NCBI GenBank assembly: GCA_031266805.1
Contig: JAISAH010000110.1
Location: 1 to 45,195 of the forward strand
Direction: 5' to 3'
Length of the DNA stretch: 45,195 nucleotides
Source of the DNA: Gracilibacteraceae bacterium
GTDB lineage: Bacteria > Bacillota > Desulfitobacteriia > Desulfitobacteriales > Syntrophobotulaceae
Part shown: piece after piece, positions 16,084 through 26,300 of the stretch
Position numbering within the stretch: position 1 is the first letter of the stretch
Layout: each line of letters begins with the position of its first letter
Position numbers and translations under genes: made by a program
The notes under the pieces: model-generated
What the model saw: only the letters and a program-made list of their open reading frames with translations
What the model was told of the DNA's origin: nothing
The model's database searches: none

Positions 16084-19000
16084 ATGCACAACAACAACCG
16101 ACTTATAGGCCAAATGGAAACTGCTCTAGAAATCATTAAAAAACAAAAGGAAGGCAAAGAAATAGCGCGGTTATACAATTTGGAAACCGGGCAAATAGCA
16201 TATTACTATAGAACAGCTGACAAAAAATATGCACTCATCGGAAATATCCCTATATCTAGTGATATAGTCAACGCTTTTAATGCAAAATTCTGTTGTTATA
16301 CAGATGTTTCACAGGTAAATTCTCTGGATATTGATATAATTTATAGCCAAACTGAGTCTAACTCGGATTTCATTGTAGGAGTTGGTTCAAAATATGGCGA
16401 AAGATATAAAGAGGAATTCATGACCCTTGCGAACAGGTTTTTGAAAGCTTGCCTAGGGTTGGGTGGATTAATAAGAAATCCATCCAGTAAATTCGGGGAT
16501 ACTTTTATGGACTACGCGTCAATTGCCTCATTTAGCACTGAGTTACTGAATTTCGCTATTAAGGAGATTCAAGCCTTAGACCCAGAGTTTGTTGGAGCCG
16601 AGGTGCTTGATAAGATTGCTAGTGGAAACTTCGGTTTTGATGCACTGAAGGTTTTTTTGGATCTCACTGGTTTTTTGTCTGAAATGTTCATTGCGGTTGG
16701 TACGGCGATAGGAAAGCCAGTAGCGTTAGCTATCACTATTGATACTATATTCGACGCCCTTGCCAATCAAGAGTCTTTATTAGGATTTACCACTTATATG
16801 TTTAATGAATTCCCTTTTATGGGTGAAACTTTAGGGTCTTTTTTGCGAATAGCGGTAGATGTTGTCACGGAAGGTCAATTAAATACTATTCTTGGCCAGT
16901 TGCAATTTGGTAATTATATAGATTCTGCCTATAAAGATCCTTTGCATCCTGAATACAATGGCCCAACATGCTATCATGCTTATAAAGATGGCCGAGGGGA
17001 ATGTTCCCATTGTGATGAGAGCGGTGGCGGTTCAGGTGGGAATCCTGGCTCAGGTGGCGGTGATGATGGCGGTGGCGGCATAGGCGGCGGCCCCGGTGAC
17101 ACTAACTCTGGCGATAGCGAGGATCCTTCGCCAAAAAGCTTGTGGGATATGATAAAGGAGGGCTGGAACAAGTTTTGGGATGATTTTAACAAAATCGGAG
17201 ACCCGTTTGATGGTGCCGGACCGCCGCCTAACTATATTTGGGATCCGGACGTGGGTCTCTATTATATGCCTTATACGCCGCACAAGCATACCAAGGCCAA
17301 TAAAGAACAATCGGAAGCGGCCAGAAGAAGCAGACATGTTGACCCGCTGGTTTTAGATTTAAACGGGGATGGCATAGAGACAACTGGGTTGGATGACGGA
17401 GCTTATTTCGATATGAACGCCGATGGTTTCGCGGAGCGCACTGGTTGGGTCGGCGGCAGTGACGGCATGTTGGCGCTGGATGTAAACGGTAACGGAATTA
17501 TCGACAACGGATCTGAATTGATCAGCGACCAAATGCCGCTTGACGGCGGCGGGTACGCGCCAAACGGTTATGACGCGCTCAGTTCGTTTGACGATAATGA
17601 CGACGGAGTAATCGACGCCAGTGACGCTGTTTACTCAGAACTGCTGGTCTGGCAGGATCAGAACAGCAATGGGATTTCAGAAGAAGGAGAATTGCACAGT
17701 TTAGCGGAATTGGGCATTGTCTCCATTGGCCTTAATCCTTACTATCACACGGTCAATCTGGAGAACGGGAATGTCGAAGCCGCCACAGGGAGCTACACTC
17801 TGGCTGACGGAACCACCGGGCAGATGGGCGAATACCTGTTGGAGGCGAATCCGACCGACAGTATACCGCAGATCGACATTGAAATTCCGGAATATTACAA
17901 ATCATTGCCTGATTTGCGCAGCGCCGGTATTGTATATACGCTGCATCAAGCGATGGCTATGGATACGACCGGTGATCTGTCTGACTTGGTATTCGATTTC
18001 AGGTATGCCTTGAATGAGGCGGAGCGTTATGCTCTGATTGATCAAATCATTGAACTCTGGGCAGGCGTGAGTGATGTTGCAGAAGGAAGCCGCGGCGCGA
18101 ATATTGACGCCAAGCAATTAGCCGTGGTGGAAAAAATCACCGGCGAGCCGTTTGTGGGCGTGGAAGGGGCGAACCCGATACCGGAAGCGGCGCCGTTTTT
18201 GCAAGACGCCTATGAGTCGATTCGCACTTATGTGTACAACGAATTGTCCATGCAAACCGACATGCGGTGGATGCTGGATGAGATCATGTTTGCCCAGAAT
18301 GAAGACGGCTACTATCTTATCCAATGGGACACGGTGTTGAGCGCCATTGACAGCGAGTTGTCTTATGATCCGCATGACGGATATAGCCGCGTGTACAAAC
18401 TTCTTTCCGTATTGCAGGAACAAATGTCCACCCAACCGGGATATGAAGAATTTTTAGCGGAACTTTCTTCGCGGTCAGGCGCATTCAAGGTATTGGTTGA
18501 TACTGTGGCGGCAAAAGAGTATATGCCTTATCGAGGGTACTATCTGGGTAGTTCGGGAAGCGACACAATAAGCGAAACAGGCTTGATCTTCGCCGGCAGC
18601 GGAGATGATATAGTAACCGCGGGAGCGGGGAGTACTGTTTTCGGGAACACAGGCGACGACACCATAACGGCAGGGGCTGGGAGTACTGTTTTCGGTGATA
18701 TAGGTGACGACACCATAACAGCGGGAAATGGGAGTACGGTTTTTGGAGGAACTGGAAACGACGCCCTCATAGGTGGCGTGGGGAATCACACTTATGTGTT
18801 TGATATCGGAGACGGACAGGACATAATAACAGACAATGGTGGTAGTTACAACAGCAATGTCGGCACTGATAAAATCATACTGGGAGAAGGAATCGCACCA
18901 GAGGATGTGTTGTTGGCGCGTAGCGGCAATGACTTGATCTTGAAGATTGGCGGCAGCGGCGATCAGATAACCGTGACGAACCATTTTGCCAGTGTATTCT

Positions 19001-20103
19001 ATCAAATTGAGCAAATTATTTTCTCTGAGGATGGAACTGTTTGGGATTCAGCATATCTGTACAGCCACGACTTCATCATTTCAGGAACGGAGAGCGATGA
19101 CGTTCTTACCGGAAGTATTAACGATCAGTTTTATGCCAGTCAGACTATCATCGGCGGCGCCGGAGACGACACCATAACGACAGGTTCGGCGACAACTACG
19201 GTGTATGGCGGCACAGGCGACGATACTATCACAGGTGGTGTGGGGAACCATACCTATGTGTTCAATCTCGGAGACGGGCAGGATACAATAACAGATAATG
19301 GTGGTAGTTACAACAGCAACATCGGCACTGATAAAATCATACTGGGAGAAGGCATCGCGCCAGAGGATGTGCTGTTGGCGCGCAGCGGCAATGACTTGAT
19401 TCTGAGGATTGGCGGCAGCGGCGATCAGATAACAGTTACGAACCATTTTGCCAGTGTATTCTATCAAATTGAACAAATTATTTTCTCAGAAGATGAAACT
19501 GTTTGGGATTCGGCATATCTGTACAGTCATGACTTCATCATTTCAGGAACGGAGAGCGATGACGTTCTTACCGGAAGTATTAACGATCAGTTTTATGCCA
19601 GTCAGACTATCATCGGCGGCGCTGGAGACGACATCATAACGACGGGGTCGGCGGCAACCACGGTGTATGGCGGTACAGGTGACGACACTATCACAGGAGG
19701 CGTGGGGAACCACACCTATGTGTTTGATATCGGCGACGGGCAGGACACTATAACAGATAATGGCAGTTATTACAGCACTATTGTTGGCACAGATAAAATT
19801 GTCTTTGGCGAAGGAATCGCGTCGGAAGATGTGCTGTTGCTGCAAAGCGGCAGTGACTTGATTCTCAAAATAGGAGATGGAACCGACCAAATTACGGTTA
19901 AGAACCATTTTGTTAGCAACGCTTATCAGATCGAAAACATTATGGCCGGCAGTTACACTCTGGCGCAGGCTAACGTGAACGTTCTGGTGCAGGCGATGGC
20001 GAGTTTTGAAGCGACCTACGGTATGTCGTGGGAACAGGGCGTGGCAGAAGATAACGATAACGCGCAAAGTATTTTGCAAAACGCTTGGGTCACAGCGGTT
20101 TAA
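16084..20103 (+). CDS. Large RTX calcium-binding protein
   Basis: The 1339-residue protein starts at ATG 16084 after TAGGAGG. Residues 1-310 are helical and unrecognised. A Gly/Ser/Asp linker spans about 312-345. At about 419 begins DPLVLDLNGDGIETTGL, the conserved block of FrpC-like and related RTX proteins, with further D-x-N/D-x-D calcium loops (DVNGNGIIDNG, DDNDDGVIDASD). From about 820 come nonapeptide repeats (GSGDDIVTAG, NTGDDTITAG and similar). Three copies of a 154-residue module, each starting HTYVF at about 902, 1056 and 1210, follow. Such proteins leave the cell unfolded by type I secretion through a C-terminal signal and fold on calcium. No protease, lipase or pore-forming motif is seen. 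Confidence 0.88.
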   Translation: MHNNNRLIGQMETALEIIKKQKEGKEIARLYNLETGQIAYYYRTADKKYALIGNIPISSDIVNAFNAKFCCYTDVSQVNSLDIDIIYSQTESNSDFIVGVGSKYGERYKEEFMTLANRFLKACLGLGGLIRNPSSKFGDTFMDYASIASFSTELLNFAIKEIQALDPEFVGAEVLDKIASGNFGFDALKVFLDLTGFLSEMFIAVGTAIGKPVALAITIDTIFDALANQESLLGFTTYMFNEFPFMGETLGSFLRIAVDVVTEGQLNTILGQLQFGNYIDSAYKDPLHPEYNGPTCYHAYKDGRGECSHCDESGGGSGGNPGSGGGDDGGGGIGGGPGDTNSGDSEDPSPKSLWDMIKEGWNKFWDDFNKIGDPFDGAGPPPNYIWDPDVGLYYMPYTPHKHTKANKEQSEAARRSRHVDPLVLDLNGDGIETTGLDDGAYFDMNADGFAERTGWVGGSDGMLALDVNGNGIIDNGSELISDQMPLDGGGYAPNGYDALSSFDDNDDGVIDASDAVYSELLVWQDQNSNGISEEGELHSLAELGIVSIGLNPYYHTVNLENGNVEAATGSYTLADGTTGQMGEYLLEANPTDSIPQIDIEIPEYYKSLPDLRSAGIVYTLHQAMAMDTTGDLSDLVFDFRYALNEAERYALIDQIIELWAGVSDVAEGSRGANIDAKQLAVVEKITGEPFVGVEGANPIPEAAPFLQDAYESIRTYVYNELSMQTDMRWMLDEIMFAQNEDGYYLIQWDTVLSAIDSELSYDPHDGYSRVYKLLSVLQEQMSTQPGYEEFLAELSSRSGAFKVLVDTVAAKEYMPYRGYYLGSSGSDTISETGLIFAGSGDDIVTAGAGSTVFGNTGDDTITAGAGSTVFGDIGDDTITAGNGSTVFGGTGNDALIGGVGNHTYVFDIGDGQDIITDNGGSYNSNVGTDKIILGEGIAPEDVLLARSGNDLILKIGGSGDQITVTNHFASVFYQIEQIIFSEDGTVWDSAYLYSHDFIISGTESDDVLTGSINDQFYASQTIIGGAGDDTITTGSATTTVYGGTGDDTITGGVGNHTYVFNLGDGQDTITDNGGSYNSNIGTDKIILGEGIAPEDVLLARSGNDLILRIGGSGDQITVTNHFASVFYQIEQIIFSEDETVWDSAYLYSHDFIISGTESDDVLTGSINDQFYASQTIIGGAGDDIITTGSAATTVYGGTGDDTITGGVGNHTYVFDIGDGQDTITDNGSYYSTIVGTDKIVFGEGIASEDVLLLQSGSDLILKIGDGTDQITVKNHFVSNAYQIENIMAGSYTLAQANVNVLVQAMASFEATYGMSWEQGVAEDNDNAQSILQNAWVTAV
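18789..19950 (+). repeat. 462-bp tandem repeats in the RTX gene
   Basis: Blocks starting at about 18789, 19251 and 19713 repeat with a 462-base period (154 codons). The first two are almost identical over their whole length; the third is diverged and incomplete. Near-identity at DNA level shows recent duplication. Confidence 0.85.
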
Positions 20104-20139
20104 TGATTCGGGAGGGCCTGCTGTAGCGAAACTGTAATA

Positions 20140-21204
20140 ATGATGACGAAGAAAGAAGATAAAATCCAAATCCGCAACAGCACCAATGACTTTCTTGTAT
20201 TCTCAAGGGAAAATGGTGGCGACGGCGTTGATGTCTTGGTTGCTGATGAGAACGTATGGCTGACGCAGAAGTCTATCTGTTCGCTTTACGATACATCAAA
20301 AAGCACCGTTTCAGAGCATTTGACCAACATCTTTGTAAGCGGGGAGTTGGAGGAAACAGCAACTGTTCGGAATTTCCGAACAGTTGCTCCAAACGGCAAA
20401 ACGTACAATTACAAATACTACAATCTGCAAGCGATTATCGCGGTAGGCTTCAAAGTCAATTCCCAAAAAGCCATCCGTTTCCGGGCATGGGCGGCGGACG
20501 TTCTCGCCGGCTTCGCGGTGAAAGGCTACGTATTTGACAAGGAGCGGCTGAAAAACGATAAGATCTTTTCCCAGACTTATTTTGAGCAGTTACTTGAAGA
20601 TATACGGGAAATCCGGCTGTCCGAGCGGAAATTCTACCAGAAGATAACAGATATTTACGCCCTTTCCTACGACTATGACCCGAAAAGTCGGGACACGCTT
20701 CTGTTTTTCAAAATAGTACAGAACCGATTGCATTTTGCCATTCACGGCCATACGGCAGCGGAGATAATCGCAGAACGTGCCGACGCCGAAAAAACTCACA
20801 TGGGGTTGACGACTTGGGAAGCCGCGCCCAAAGGCAAAATCCGCAAGTCTGATGTAATTATCGCCAAGAACTATCTTGGTGAGCAGGAAATGCAATCACT
20901 TGAACGGATAGTCACGGCATATTTGGAGTTTGCGGAGTTTCAGGCGACGAGGCAAATCCCGATGTCACAGGACGACTGGAAGAACCGGCTTGACCTGTTC
21001 TTGCAAGCGGCAGGCACAGACCTGCTGACCAACGCGGGAAAAGTAACGGCGTTGGAGGCGAGAATACACGCAGAGAGCGAGTTTGAAAAATACCGTGTCA
21101 TACAGGACAGGTTGTTCAGTTCTGACTTTGACAGATTCTTGCAGGAAGCAAGCCTTGAGGACTTGACTCGCAAGATGGACACAAAGGGTGGCAACGGCGA
21201 ATGA
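20140..21204 (+). CDS. RhuM-family protein
   Basis: The 354-residue protein has the RhuM pattern: VWLTQKSICSLYDTSKSTVS (a winged-helix-like segment), then ATVRNFRTVA, the YYNLQAIIAVGFKVNS block, and a long helical C-terminal part with the HTAAEIIAERADAEKTHMGL segment. RhuM proteins are named from a Salmonella pathogenicity island and are common in mobile and defence-type regions; their molecular role is not settled, and a DNA-binding part is inferred. Two ATGs (20140, 20143) are possible and the ribosome site is weak. It follows the RTX gene by 36 bases. An exact palindrome lies within the coding sequence at 20359-20387. Confidence 0.85.
   Translation: MMTKKEDKIQIRNSTNDFLVFSRENGGDGVDVLVADENVWLTQKSICSLYDTSKSTVSEHLTNIFVSGELEETATVRNFRTVAPNGKTYNYKYYNLQAIIAVGFKVNSQKAIRFRAWAADVLAGFAVKGYVFDKERLKNDKIFSQTYFEQLLEDIREIRLSERKFYQKITDIYALSYDYDPKSRDTLLFFKIVQNRLHFAIHGHTAAEIIAERADAEKTHMGLTTWEAAPKGKIRKSDVIIAKNYLGEQEMQSLERIVTAYLEFAEFQATRQIPMSQDDWKNRLDLFLQAAGTDLLTNAGKVTALEARIHAESEFEKYRVIQDRLFSSDFDRFLQEASLEDLTRKMDTKGGNGE
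20359..20387. repeat. 29-bp perfect palindrome inside rhuM
   Basis: GCAACTGTTCGGAA (20359-20372), one T, TTCCGAACAGTTGC (20374-20387). The arms are 14 bases with no mismatch. It encodes the conserved ATVRNFRTVA stretch. Confidence 0.9.
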
Positions 21205-21252
21205 AACTCCAAGCAAGAAACGCGCTGCGTAAAGCTCCGCTACAGCTTGGAA

Positions 21253-21675
21253 TTATCGCGCGTTGTAAACCGGCAATCCGTAGCCCGTTATTTTTACGCT
21301 GTTAAGCGCGTAACTTCTCCGCGCGACGGAATCTGACGAATTGCCCTCAATGGTACGCACGGTTTCGCCCTCGTCGCGCTCCACGATGCCCACATGGTCG
21401 GAAACGCCGTCGCCCTCCCAATCGAAAAAAAAGATGATGTCGCCGGGTCTGGGCGTATAGCCGCCGTCCCGCCATCGCCCGCGTTCCTTGAACCAGCGTA
21501 TGCCGTCCTCGCAGGCGGAAAACAGGGGCAGCGCGCCCGCGTCGATATACCCAAGCCGGTCGGCGCACCAACTGACGAAACAGGCGCACCACTCGACGCG
21601 GCTCGTAAAACCGTACCAACGCCAGTACGGCTGTCCGCCGATATTGCCGATCTGCGTGTCGGCTATCTCAATCAT
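21253..21675 (-). CDS. CHAP-domain amidase/endopeptidase, probably a fragment
   Basis: The 140 residues are a complete CHAP domain that cuts peptidoglycan: EWCACFVSWCA (Cys30 as likely nucleophile), RPGDIIFFFDWEGDG, and SDHVGIVE with the catalytic His. There is no signal peptide and no ribosome site of any strength before the ATG at 21675. The reading frame stays open about 20 codons upstream with domain-like residues (LASSGDGS) and then hits a stop. I infer the catalytic end of a larger secreted hydrolase or phage lysin whose front was lost. It is convergent with rhuM, 48 bases away. Confidence 0.7.
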   Translation of the reverse strand: MIEIADTQIGNIGGQPYWRWYGFTSRVEWCACFVSWCADRLGYIDAGALPLFSACEDGIRWFKERGRWRDGGYTPRPGDIIFFFDWEGDGVSDHVGIVERDEGETVRTIEGNSSDSVARRSYALNSVKITGYGLPVYNAR

Positions 21676-21780
21676 GGAACCATCGCCGCTTGACGCAAGC
21701 TTAATGGAAACAAATGATGGCTACGATAAGTTTGTAAGAGAGTGGTGCAACTAACTCGCCGCTCTCTTTACTTTATTTTC

Positions 21781-23169
21781 CTAAAACATATCCTCAAACC
21801 GCACAAGCCGAACGTTACCCCCTTCGTCTGCTCTGGAAACGAGTCTGGCGGTGAAACCTGTTTTGGAAAACAGCCAGAGCCATACTTTTTCGTAGTGAAA
21901 CAAATGTGTTTTTTCAGTAAGCGCCGTAAGAACATCCACGTCCACCGGGGCTTTTCTCCACTTGCATTCGCAGAACAGGGCGCTGCCTTTGCGGTAGGTC
22001 AGCACGTCAATTTCCTCCTGCCGCTTTTCGTGAGGATTGTTCCCCCACCATCTTCCGATTTTGCCGGGCAGGAACGGGAGCGCGTTCTTTTTGGCCTGCT
22101 CCAGCAGGTACTGCTTGCAGATTTCCTCAAAGACCAGCCCCATATACGCGGGCAGTTCCGTTGCTATCTCAGAATCGAAAACAGCGCTGCCGAGGCTGGA
22201 CACAATGCCGCTCATATTTGGGAACACGAACCGATACCAAAAGCGGAACATCATATCGTCTAAAAGGTAAATGCTCCGTTTTGACGACGTTTCGGTCACA
22301 GGCAGTTCCTTTTTCACAATGCCAAGGGACATAAGGGAATTGAGATATTTGGCGCATTTATTACTCTCGATCCCGCATTTCGTGGCGATTTCATTCAGAC
22401 GCGAAGCGCCGTCCGCGATTGCTTCTATGATGCCGTTGTAGGTGGCCGGTTCACGCAGTTCCTGCTTCAAAAGGTTCGACGGTTCCTCAAACAGAGCGCC
22501 GGAAGCGGTCAAAAAGAGATCGATGATGTTTTCCGCCGCCGATTTCGTGGAATTAATCTTATTCAGGTATTCGGGAACGCCGCCTGTTACGCCATAGAGA
22601 ACGGCCTTGTCCTCTTTTGAGAACGACTCCAGAAACGGCAGCGCTTCGAAGAAACCAAACGGTGTTATTTTGAACTGCGCCGTCCGTCTGCCGTAAAGCG
22701 GGCTTTTATAACCAAGAACCTGGTTTTCCATGAAACTCATGCTCGACCCGCAAAGGATCAGGAACAGCTTGCTCTCCTGAAACCGCGCGTCTATATGCGC
22801 CTGCAGGATCGAAGAAATAGGGCGGTATCCTCCTGCGAGAAAAGGATATTCGTCAATCGCCAGCACGACTCTGCTGTCCTTTGAGATTTGATAGATGTAA
22901 TCGAACGCTCTTTCCCAATCGGAAAAGAAGGCATTTTTAGCAAGCTCTCTGGCCGTCACGGAATACACGTCGCCGGAAAAAACGTTCAGGTTCACCGCGC
23001 CGTCAGCTTCGCGGGCGACAAAGTAAATCGCCTTTTTATCTTTGATGAATTCCTTGATGAGCGTGGTTTTCCCCACGCGTCTGCGTCCATAAATAATCGC
23101 GCACTCAAATTTGTCGCTGGCATACATTTCATTGAGTCTTTTGAGTTCCGCATCCCTGCCGATAAACAT
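21781..23169 (-). CDS. DUF234-type AAA ATPase with nuclease-like C-terminus
   Basis: The protein of 462 residues has Walker A GRRRVGKT (28-35) and Walker B LAIDEYPFL (about 100-108) of the archaeal-type ATPase family. A winged-helix part follows (ATKCGIESNKCAKYLNSL). The C-terminal DUF234 domain contains EEIDVLTY and CECKW, a PD-(D/E)xK nuclease-like pattern. These genes are widespread in anaerobes and often sit in mobile regions; their function is unknown. The ATG at 23169 has AGGGAGTG upstream; the longer frame from 23223 would translate the repeats at 23192-23236. It is a single-gene unit. Confidence 0.85.
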   Translation of the reverse strand: MFIGRDAELKRLNEMYASDKFECAIIYGRRRVGKTTLIKEFIKDKKAIYFVAREADGAVNLNVFSGDVYSVTARELAKNAFFSDWERAFDYIYQISKDSRVVLAIDEYPFLAGGYRPISSILQAHIDARFQESKLFLILCGSSMSFMENQVLGYKSPLYGRRTAQFKITPFGFFEALPFLESFSKEDKAVLYGVTGGVPEYLNKINSTKSAAENIIDLFLTASGALFEEPSNLLKQELREPATYNGIIEAIADGASRLNEIATKCGIESNKCAKYLNSLMSLGIVKKELPVTETSSKRSIYLLDDMMFRFWYRFVFPNMSGIVSSLGSAVFDSEIATELPAYMGLVFEEICKQYLLEQAKKNALPFLPGKIGRWWGNNPHEKRQEEIDVLTYRKGSALFCECKWRKAPVDVDVLTALTEKTHLFHYEKVWLWLFSKTGFTARLVSRADEGGNVRLVRFEDMF

Positions 23170-23191
23170 AATAGTCACTCCCTGACAATCA

Positions 23192-23236
23192 AACTGATGA
23201 GTTTGCAACTGATGAGTTTGCAACTTACGAGTTTGA
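23192..23236. repeat. Three tandem 15-bp units upstream of the DUF234 ATPase
   Basis: AACTGATGAGTTTGC occurs at 23192-23206 and 23207-23221, and a variant (AACTTACGAGTTTGA) at 23222-23236. The first with its flank forms CAAACT-N4-AGTTTG, a dyad. They lie 23 to 67 bases before the start codon, where an operator would act. Confidence 0.8.
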
Positions 23237-23332
23237 TTATATGCCGAATGACCTGAAAAATCAATAGCGACCGGATCAAATCAGCTTCCTGCAGTTTCCT
23301 TACCGCCCGTACCGGTCAAGAAAAGCCGCTTC

Positions 23333-26300
23333 TCAGCCGATCTGAGCTAGGATCGCCGGATCTTTGATCGTCTTATCCTCGGCCAGGAGGATGATCTTGG
23401 ACATGACTTCCGCCGTGCGCGGGTCGTCGTCGGCAAAGGGCAGGAACACCCGGCCTCGGTGCTGGCTGGGCACGGCCAGAATGTTCACCGCGCCGCGGCC
23501 CATTTTGTGGACCTGAGCGCTCCCCAGATGCACGGTGTATTCGCCCAGTTTGCCGGTGATTTTCGCGTGGCGGCCCTCGACGCTGACGTTTTCGATGTGC
23601 AGGAGCCGCAAAAGCTCCGCCACGATGACGGCCCGCATTTCCACGGTGGAGAGACTGGCCTCCGGATCGACGCCGCCGACGTGAGCCACGGACACCACCA
23701 GGTCGATGTCGCGCATGATCTCGGAAAAAATCACCGGGGGGATCTTCTCCAGCGGGATCGCTTCATGGGTCTTGCGGTCAAAGAATTCCACGGTCTCCAG
23801 CGTGGGAGCCTCGATGTCCGCCGGAGAAAACCAGTCCGCGGCGGCGTACAGTTTGACATAGATGTTTTCCCGGAAATAGACCCGCTGCAGGCCCGTCTCG
23901 TAGTCCACGGTCCACAGGCGGCTTTTCAGGAGGGCCACGGTTTTTTTCGGCTGCACCTGATGCCCGGCGTAGCGGCGGGAAACGGTCCCCGCCTCCCGCT
24001 CGTCCTCATTGAGCAGGTAGAGCTCCCGGAAGATCTGTTTGAACGGCTGCACCAGCTTCTGCTCAAAAGCGTAACGCTGGCAGTCCCGCCACGTCCCCAA
24101 AGTATACAAGTCGAAAGGATGGGCCAGACGCACCTGAGCGCCGTCGCCCAAGCGCTCCGCCAATTCGGCGTACAGGCCGGACGCCGCGGCGGCGCCGCCC
24201 TCGTCCAAAGTGACAAAGACCAGCTTGGTCAGGAGAGGCGCCACCACCGGATGCTGCATCAAAGCCTTGATTTCCCCGAAGGGGAAGACGTCGCGGTTGA
24301 CCATGACGAGTTCCAAATTTTCCCTGGCGCGTCTGTACTGGGCCTTAAGGGCCGTGACGCTTTCCTTGCACTCCAGGACATAGGGATCTTTTTTCAGGGC
24401 CCCGGGGACGGAAGCCAGCGTCTTGCCGTTCTTTTCGCAGATCAGGGCCGCCTCGCCCCCGTCCCGCACGGCTACGCGCACCTGGTATTCGCCGATGGTT
24501 TTACCGGTGAAATAGTCCCCCAGACTCTCGACTTTCAGGATCTCCATGCGCCAGGTAAAACGCAGCGTATTGGCAAAACCGGCGTTACGGGCCAGGTTTT
24601 CCAGAGCGATGGCGCAGGCTTTTCCTTCGCTGGCGCGGCGCTGGGCCCCAAAAGTCTTGCTTTCCTTCAAAAAAAGCTGGATGTTTTCATAGCGTTCCAT
24701 AGCCGCCTGCTGCTCTTTCCCTTTTTTCAGCGGAATCAGCGCGTAACTCAGGAGCTTGTCCTTGTTGCGTTTTTCGTGGATCTCCCGCCACAGCGCGGCG
24801 GTGTCGAGTTTCCCCAGCACCGCGTCGGCAAAAAGCTGGGCCCGGCGGTGGTTCGCTCCATCCGTCAAATATTTGGCGCAGTCGTAGACCAAGGCGAACC
24901 GTTCTTCGCCCAGAGTGGCGTGAGCGTCCTTGAACCAGGCCACGTCGAAGGCGCCGTCGTTGAATTCTTCCGGCGTGATGGGGCTGTAGCGCGCCACTTC
25001 CGTTTCTTTTTCCGCGGAAAAACTGTCGTTGACATGGGCGTGAAAATACCAGACCGCGCTCTGCAGGCCCGGCCAGCCCAGATAATCGCTCACAGGGCCG
25101 ATCCAAGCGGGCGCGTACATGGCCGCCTCGATCAGGCGTTTATCGGCGATCCTCCCGGCCAAAGCCTCCCGCAACGCCGCGGCGCCTTCTTCCGGCCCGG
25201 GACGCGAAGCCTTGAGCAAACTGGAGAGTACGATTTTTTTCGTCGGATCGCCGCTGCTGTAGATATAGCCCCGGACAAAAGTTTCCTTACCCATGGCCAC
25301 GAGGATCTGGGCAAAGGTGTCCGCCCCTTCGTGCCAGCCTATCTCCAGGGCCAGAGCGCTGACTTCGGTGGCGCTGTCCCCCCGCTTGAGCTCTATCTCA
25401 ATCACTCTCGCCGCCCCCTCGTCGGCGGTTTTCTTCAAAACAGGGTACTGCTCGACGATTTTTTTGGTCCTTTCCCAGCGAATCTTCCCCGCGTAGTTGC
25501 GGATGCAGTTGGCGTTACCCAAAAACACCGTGCGGTACATGGCGTCGATCTTGACGATACCCGCCTCCACCGCCCGCGCCACGTCCACGTCATTCATATT
25601 CACATAAAACATATCCGACAGGCGGCCCAAGGTGAAACAAAGGCCGGTGTAGGCCAGAAAATGCTCGTCCGTGCCGGCGGCTTTTCTCAGCTCGCTCATG
25701 AAAAAAGTCACTTCTTTGGTATCGGCGAAGGTACAGTCTTTTCTCCGGCCGTAACCGTAACTCCTATCGTTTTCCTCATAAATGGGCCGCTTCCACTCCT
25801 CCGCGGCGACCTTGGCGGCGATATCGGCCAGAGCGCCGTAAAGGGCGGCAAAACGCTCGTCCTCGGCGTATTCTGTTCCCAAAATTTGGATGATATGTCT
25901 GGCCATCTCGCCGTATTCCCGCCCATGGCAGTAGACATTGAGCTTGTTTGTTTCTTTGGCGCGGAAAAGTTTTTCCACGACAGCGTTCGTCTCATCCCGG
26001 TAATCCGGTTCGTAGACGTCCATGTAGTCCTCGACTGATTCCATAAATCGGAAAAGAATGATCTCGCTGAAGGTGACGGCGTTATCTTTGATCCAACCGC
26101 GCCATACCTCCGGCAAAACGAATTTTTCAAAAGGCGTGAGGTTCTCGTCGTCATTCGCCTCGGCGCGGGCGCGGGGCCAGGTCAGGCCGCCCAGCGCGGT
26201 TTCCTTGTCGCCGTCGTAGCTGTAGATCTTGTAGGTGTAGTCCCGGTTTGCTTTGATCAGTTCGCAGAGGGCGTCGAAAATTTTGGTGATCCGCGCCTTG

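Noticed and set aside
18789-19950. Regular repeats that might suggest CRISPR
   Set aside because: The units are 462 bases, in frame and encode RTX modules; there are no short direct repeats with unique spacers.
23459-26038. An 859-codon plus-strand open frame
   Set aside because: It is antisense to the DUF4132 gene, has no recognisable motif, and its residues are rich in His, Arg and Gly as expected from the complement of GC-rich coding DNA.
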